64,000 nucleotides of DNA from Coriolopsis trogii (lineage: Eukaryota; Basidiomycota; Agaricomycetes; Polyporales; Polyporaceae). This document shows positions 58,401-64,000 of this stretch, piece by piece. The translations under genes were made by a program, and so were the position numbers. The stretch covers positions 3,286,001 to 3,350,000 of the forward strand of contig JAHYIO010000031.1 of assembly GCA_020543525.1 (NCBI GenBank), read 5' to 3'. Position 1 is the stretch's first letter, and each line of letters opens with the position of its first letter. A model generated the notes under the pieces. That model was given only the letters and a program-made list of their open reading frames with translations. It did not search any database and was not told the origin of the DNA.

Positions 58401-60220
58401 CAGGACGCGCGGACGTGAACGCGTTGACCTCGGCTATCGTCACGAACGAGGAGACATCGTCGTCGAGTGCTTCGATGAGGGGCTGGACGCGAAGGACGGT
58501 GATATACTGGAGCGTCCATTCGTCTTCGTCCAGTGTTTCGGGATCTGCGCGCCGTGCGATGTCGGCGATCGCCTTCACAGCTTTCTCCGCGGTTCCGGGG
58601 TCGCCCAGGCTATCGGCATCCTCTGCGATGTCGCGGATCGCGGCGAGCGCTGTGTGGCTCCGCTCGGCGAAGTGGTCGTGGAGGGCCATGACAAGATGTT
58701 TGGCTTTCACGCTGCCTTTCCAGCCCTAATATCAATACTCAGGACGCGTCACAGCGGTGTCGTTCAGAACCAGACGAACCATTTCCTTCCAGATATGGTA
58801 CAGATCCTAGGTACGCCCAGTTACGCATAGGATCAGCAAAATGCGGCGTACCAAAGAAAGATAGTCGCTGACCTTGTCGATAATCCGCTCATGCGGACCC
58901 GCGAGGATGGTATTGATGACGCGGTCCGACTCGTGTGTGATCGTGACTTTCACCTCGTCGACTTGGACCCTCATGGCCTCGAACTTCTGGTCGAAGAACT
59001 CGTTCTCGGCCAGGACTTGCTCAACGTCCTTGTCCACCTCCTTCCGGAGCTCCGACACAGTAACCGTCGGCTCGCCACGCCCCTTGACCGCTCTCTGATT
59101 CTTCTCCTTCTCTGACTTTGCGAGCACTCGCTCCATGAGTTTGTCGTCTTGCAACATCTCCTCCAAGTCGGCCGATTGCGATTGCGAGGCGACCACGGCC
59201 GCAATGTCGCGCTCCTCGGGAGAGCGCATGCGCTCGAAGACGACCTCCATGATCTTCGTCACGTTCTCGTTCAGCACGCTCATGCTGGCATTCATAGTGG
59301 AGAGCGTGAGGTTCGCCGTGGTCACGCCAACGCTCGCATGGACCTGGAGATCGAACTGGATGGCCGCCTTGTGGTCGACGAAGGTTTGCGCGACTTCAGT
59401 AAACTTGCCTTTCCACTTTGGGCTCGTGAAGAACTTGACTGAGGTTTCGGCTGAGGGCTGCAATAACCTCAGGATGGAGACGCACACGTACTAGCTGTGT
59501 GGCGTTTCTGGTAGCTGTCGCAGAGCTTAGCACAACGCTTGATGGAGTCGATGACGGAACCCAGACGTTGGCGCAAACGCTCTTCGATCGAGATACCGCC
59601 AGGCCCTGCCCTCTGCGGATTCGCGACTTGCTTCAAGCTGGCGGCGTCAATCAGCTACCACGGATAAATTCAGCAATACGACGGAGACGCACAGAGTCAG
59701 GGTTTGCATCATATCACACATGGTAAGATTGAGGGCAACGACCTTGCCGTCGTTCTCTCGCCTCGTCAACTCCAACGTAATACCAGCCTTGAAGAGAGAT
59801 ACTGCCACTGCCGTCCCCGAGGTTCTTGGATGTCAGTGATCTGTCGTATGCCACGCCATTGATCGGGGACAGTACCTTGGATGAAAGGGTGAGCTTTCGC
59901 TACCTCGTCCAACACGGACATCAAGGCTTTGCTCGTCTTGACGAAGTTGTTAACCTGATCCTGCACCAAGGCGAATCCTTCGGCCGCAACGTCACTCTGC
60001 ACCATGGACGCAAAGGGACTGTTGACTACACTCGAGATGGAGTGTTCTGGGATAGAGCATCAGAGTCAAGGTACATTCATGGTGCGGAAAGGCACGAGAC
60101 TCAAAGCTCACCGATAGACCCTAATCGTGCATCCGCCTTAGATTGCTGGTAGGCCTGACTAGCCTTGATAGCAGCATCCGCCTCTTGCAGTGCCCGATCT
60201 GTGAATTCTTGAGTTGCCAT
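55490..60220 (-). CDS. Agaricomycete EF-hand/ZZ zinc-finger protein, about 1290 residues
   Basis: Fourteen exons with consistent phases, 1292 residues: 60112-60220, 59876-60025, 59693-59807, 59492-59637, 58873-59450, 58780-58806, 58391-58725, 58297-58328, 57897-58234, 57673-57829, 56830-57618, 56412-56760, 55904-56313 and 55490-55833. Long helical N-terminal half (VAKAHPFIQ, KRRENDGKVVAL-like LTRRENDGKV, ERMRSPEERDIAAVV). Then DLYHIWKEMGWKGSVKAKHL and a degenerate EF-hand (VQPLIEALDDDVSSFVTIAE: Asp at 1 and 3, Glu at 12). A beta-rich segment follows (GHWSGTYTIPG...FTITQAEPSG). It ends in a ZZ-type finger (VYCNGCGLEP...FVCLDC...DVCSACF), a second CxxC set (LRCVECG, CCHTCD, VVCGACN) and a final coiled coil. 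The architecture recurs in mushroom genomes with no assigned function; a calcium-responsive signalling or programmed-response role is speculation. One intron is only 41 nt (59451-59491). Confidence 0.8.
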
Positions 60221-61357
60221 CGTGGAGGAGCGCAGGCCTTCTTCGAGGTTACTAAAAGGACGAAGTCCCTGAAACCGATGGCATCCTGATATACCTCCCC
60301 ACAAAAGTTGCGCTTGGCATTGTAGTTATTTCAAAAGGGCCCGTTGAAATAGACCTCGGTAGATCAATGGTGCGGAGAAGACTCGTTCCTACAACGCCGC
60401 CCTTGCGCCCAAGTTGACAGACGGCAGTGCCGCGCGACTTCGCGCATGACCTGAACTGCCTCTCAGGGTCTGACTTGTATACCTCATCTACCGTATCCTT
60501 ATTGACAGTGCGTGCCATTGGTTACGTAGTATGAATGGCGACTTCCGATTTCTTCGGAGGACATTGGTCAATCATGCGTGGTCGGAAATTTCTCAGAACG
60601 ACATCAGTGTGATCGCCTAAGCTGAGGACATACCTATGGCAAGATGCCCAGCGCTGGAATCGGCCAAGACCCGGTGGTGCTCACAGACTAGTGCAGAGCA
60701 CTCGTGTCCAATTCGGCGCCGCGTGCCTCTGTACGAGAGCCTTTGAACTTCGTTCAAGCGCTTCAGCTTCCATATTGACCAAGCTATCCACTCGTGGCAC
60801 GTTGCAAAGTTCTAGGCCAGTTCGTTTTCGTACGAAGACCTGATAATGCAGTGCTCAGTCGAGGCTGATATGTGCGAGGAGGAAGTAGATCAGTTCCAAG
60901 TTGAAGTTGCAACAGGCAGGGCGCTTGGAAAATTGGCGCCACCACGTTGACACAAGTAGTAAACGCCTACTTGCCGCGGTGGGCCACTCTGGGTGACGTT
61001 TAGACGACCATGGACGGTCTCCACATCTTCGTCCACAGGCGTCGTACGATGCGGGACTCGGAATATCATCTTTGGACAGTTACGTGAATCTAGGTAGGTG
61101 CGTAAATACAATGTTGAATGCCATGAGAGCGTTGACAGAGGGACATGCGCGTGCAAAGTCAGTCGGTGACAGTCAGCGGCGTACAAGTACAGGCTAAAGG
61201 GGCAGTGCTACACGGTACAGCAAGCTCGACATGGCGCGCTTTCGGTTTCGATTCATGTTCAGGAAGAAGCGAAAAGGAGGCAGGGTGGGACAAGCGTCTA
61301 AAGTAGGAGGGTGCTTTCGGTGCCAGAGGCGCACATGACGGGGACACTGGGAGACAT
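60221..61357. other. Intergenic, nothing recognised
   Basis: Promoter of the EF-hand/ZZ gene and the 3' flank of the sugar transporter. A minus-strand frame at 60252-60518 lies directly upstream of the ZZ gene start but shows no domain or usable link to it. Confidence 0.4.
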
Positions 61358-63969
61358 TCAGACCTTCCGAATCTCCTCGATGTTCTCTGAGGAGGCTTTC
61401 TCCCGCTCCGAATGCTCATCCGACTGGACCATACCCGCGTTCACGATCGCCTGCTGGGCCAGGCGGTCTGCGCTATCTTCGCCATCGAACAAACTGTTAC
61501 GACCATGCGATGTCAGCATGCGTCCAAGAGACTAAACGAGGCGGGAGACGTACGCTGCCGTCTCTTCGAGAGTACGCTAGGTAGGGAGGGAGAAGTGAGC
61601 ATTCGACGGATGAACACGGAGAGTGGCGATGCCACTTACGTTCTTCGTTTCAATGAGGTATCTCCAGATGAAGCCGATCTCGAACAGAAGCCAAACAGCG
61701 TAGACGATCTAGAACAGAGGTATGATAAGCTTCATTCACCTTTCGATAAGTCGCTAAGGGACGTACGTAGTACTTCCACCCCAAACTGCACCACATGTGC
61801 TATCAGTCATAGATCCTCGACGAGAACGACGACGGTCACTTACTGCGCCAAGGCAATGGGATTGATATACCTTCAAAATGAATTCACGTCAGTCCTGCTC
61901 ACGATACGCAATGTTCGGTACATACTGGTTGAAGATGAGGGAGAGCGTGAGCGCGAAGTTGAACACTGTGAATCCCTTCGCGCGGAGCGCAAACGGCAGA
62001 ATCTCAACGGTGTACCTGGTAAACCGTCGATCAGCACAGCAATCCCTCAATCATAGCAGGTCCGCTTACGAGACGATGAGCGGCGTGAATGCAATCTACA
62101 CCAGCAATGAGGTTAGCTAGTAAATGCGGGAATGTATCAATCGACATACGTCATCTGAAGAAAGAACGGTCAGCCCATGAGTCTGTTACCATTAAGCGAG
62201 TACTCACAAAAGGCATAGAAAAGGACTGTCAATTCGCAGAGTCGACGATGTTGAGTGTATGCCATAGCACTGAGGAGACGGCCACTCACAGATCATGGCA
62301 ACGAACGTATGCGCAGCGGTAATGTTCCCGTTCTTAGAGTAGAGCGCAAAGCAAGCCGTCTGCAGCACCCAGAAGACGAACATTCCTACAATGACGGTTC
62401 AGAGGACGGTTCATTTCAAGCCCACGAATCTCGCACGTACCGATTGTGGACGCAATGAACAGCGGCCGCCTTCCGACCTTGTCGCAGAGCAGACCGGCGA
62501 CGATGGCGATAAGGAAATTGTAGATGTTCAAGCAACCGTTCTATAGGAGCGGACCTCAGTGAGCAGCTGCTTCAAGAATATTCTCCATAGCACTCACAAT
62601 CAGCAGCTGGGTGGTAGGATCGGTGACTATGGCGACACATGAGACTCGTGTAAGGTGATATCTTACGCAATGACTACTTACTGCCAATGGCATCGAAGAT
62701 CTTGTTCATGTCTGCACAAAGTCAGCGTATGCCTGCATCCCTTCTACGATGCACTGCTTACAGTAGGCACTAAGCAACCACGTCCCGGTTAGCCACACAT
62801 CGCCAAGCGCATATGACGGGATAGACTCACATGAGGTTGTTCCCCGACCATTGCGAGAAGAACGCGATGGCGACCATGATCCGCAGACGCCTCCTGTTAC
62901 CCGGGGTCTTGACGAGACTCAGCCAGCCAACGTTGGCCGCAACCTCCTTGTCGAATCTGATCGCGGCCCTGATCTCCTCGAATTCATACTCAACGAGCGG
63001 ATCGTTCCTGAGTGCCGTTGTCGTTGAGTTCTCAGTGTAGTCCATCCGCGACAGTCCCGAACGTACCTGTCACCTCTCGCGTGGTAATAAGCAAGAACGT
63101 TGAGCGCCTCGGCTTCCCGGCCCTTCGAGCAGAGCCAACGAGGGGACTCGGGGATGAACCAGATGAGGAAGACCTGAATGACGGAAGGAAGCGCTTGAAT
63201 GGCGGATGGGATACGCCACGACCAGCTGGTGGGGACGTGGAAAGTTCCGAACGTCTAGCAGCACCGCAGCCATCAGTACCCTCCCGGAGCATGTCGTTCT
63301 AACAATAGACCAGTGAAATGAACGTACCGTCCAGGCAGCGCTATAGAGGGCGGATTCGATAACGGAGACGTGAGCTGGATCGTCGCTGGCAAAGTAGGGC
63401 CGGCGGGCCGGTACTTACATGATACTACCCAAGAACCTACGTGTCGGAAAGTAGACGGACGGGAGGTGAGCGGAAGACGTGAGAGCATGGAGAGTGTGAA
63501 CAGATCGACGCACCAGAGGGTATTGTATAGCGAGGTTGCAGGCGCACGTTGGGTCGGATACGCAATCTCCGAAATGAGCACCGGAGCCGCGGCCGCTGCA
63601 AACGTGAGCCCAAAGCCGATCAAGAACCTGCGTGAAGTGGAAGGTACAGTGAGCCTCTCACGACATGCGCTCCACGGCTGGATTCCGAGAAGACGAAAGA
63701 AGACGGGATCAATGACAAGACGTACCGTGCTCCGATGAACATGCCCACGGAGTTGGAGGCTGTCTGCAATACGGTCGCAATGCACATAATCACCGCGCCG
63801 AAGAGGACGGCAGCTCGGCGACCCAGGCCGTCTGACATATATGGGGAGAACGGGTACGCGGCGAGACAGCCGATGTTCTGAGGGTTAGGGAACGAAAAGA
63901 GGGTGTCAGACTTCTCGCAACGTTCCGGGCCGGATTCGTACGGACCTGAATGGCACTCAAGAGTCCGAG
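61358..63969 (-). CDS. MFS sugar transporter (lactose-permease-like), 5' end beyond window
   Basis: Twenty-one visible exons with consistent phases give 453 residues: 63946-63969, 63726-63877, 63514-63627, 63419-63436, 63328-63340, 63067-63254, 62831-63007, 62762-62769, 62682-62711, 62598-62626, 62441-62540, 62290-62385, 62208-62225, 62150-62154, 62070-62095, 61926-62015, 61844-61870, 61767-61785, 61640-61708, 61554-61576 and 61358-61493. Sugar-porter marks: DGLGRRAAVLFG (first GR[R/K] loop), PESPRWL after TM6, CDKVGRRPLF (second such loop), and WRYLIETKNRTLEETAALFD after TM12. APVLISEIAYPTQRAP is typical of the LAC12-like lactose/hexose permeases of fungi. About ten of twelve helices are present; the N-terminal part continues past 64000. 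Proton-coupled sugar uptake at the plasma membrane is expected; the substrate cannot be fixed. Several exons are tiny (5, 8, 13, 18, 18, 19 nt). Confidence 0.88.
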
Positions 63970-64000
63970 CTAGGATAGGAGATCGTTGAGCTTGAGCTTG

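Noticed and set aside
1..64000. A biosynthetic gene cluster or a defence-type system
   Set aside because: Genes are unrelated housekeeping and signalling functions; no synthase, tailoring set or nuclease/ATPase module is present.

Overview
The window looks like nuclear DNA of a GC-rich filamentous basidiomycete (Agaricomycetes, possibly Polyporales). Genes are broken by many introns, most of 50-60 nt with GTRNGT-type donors. Several families are typical of mushroom-forming fungi: a mid2-like receptor with jelly-roll-like ectodomain, F-box/LRR-type proteins, a DUF6533 membrane protein, an EF-hand/ZZ-finger protein, a divergent G-alpha and a lactose-permease-like transporter. There are no bacterial-style operons, and I see no CRISPR array, no rRNA and no convincing tRNA. 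All exon coordinates were worked out by hand from splice signals, reading phase and family similarity recalled from knowledge.

Layout: 1.3-5.9 kb single-pass membrane protein (-); 5.9-9.5 kb no gene seen; 9.3-13.9 kb tandem F-box duplicates (+), the first frame-shifted; 15.0-16.3 kb FBXO31-like F-box protein (+); 17.8-21.4 kb CLC chloride/proton exchanger (-), divergent from SmD3 (+, 21.9-22.5 kb); Ctr copper transporter (-) and proteasome alpha-3 subunit (-) to 25.1 kb; Chz1-like H2A.Z chaperone (-) divergent from a DUF6593-like proline/serine-rich protein (+) to 29.8 kb; gluconokinase (+) at 32.7-33.5 kb; a HAC1/XBP1-type bZIP factor (-, 34.2-35.4 kb) sharing a 289 bp divergent promoter with RNase P subunit RPR2 (+); a DUF4246 pseudogene (-) beside a 1202-residue multi-BRCT repair protein (+, 37.6-41.7 kb); an AT-rich, CpG-poor island (about 41.7-44.45 kb) holding a DUF6533-type gene or relic; glyoxalase I (-); a disordered nuclear protein (+, 46.1-49.5 kb); a divergent G-alpha (-, 50.6-54.1 kb); an EF-hand/ZZ protein (-, 55.5-60.2 kb); and the 3' part of an MFS sugar transporter (-) that runs off the right edge.

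Most neighbours are unrelated housekeeping genes, and I see no biosynthetic cluster. The strongest finding is in the HAC1-like gene. It carries a 47-nt element with paired stem-loops, a CTG/CAGC cleavage loop and the correct frame shift, which fits an IRE1-type cytoplasmic intron of the unfolded protein response. Other notable signals are the G-alpha lacking its catalytic glutamine and N-terminal lipidation site, extreme micro-exons (5, 6, 8, 9, 13 and 15 nt), two GC-AG introns placed inside catalytic motifs, and the AT-rich decaying island.
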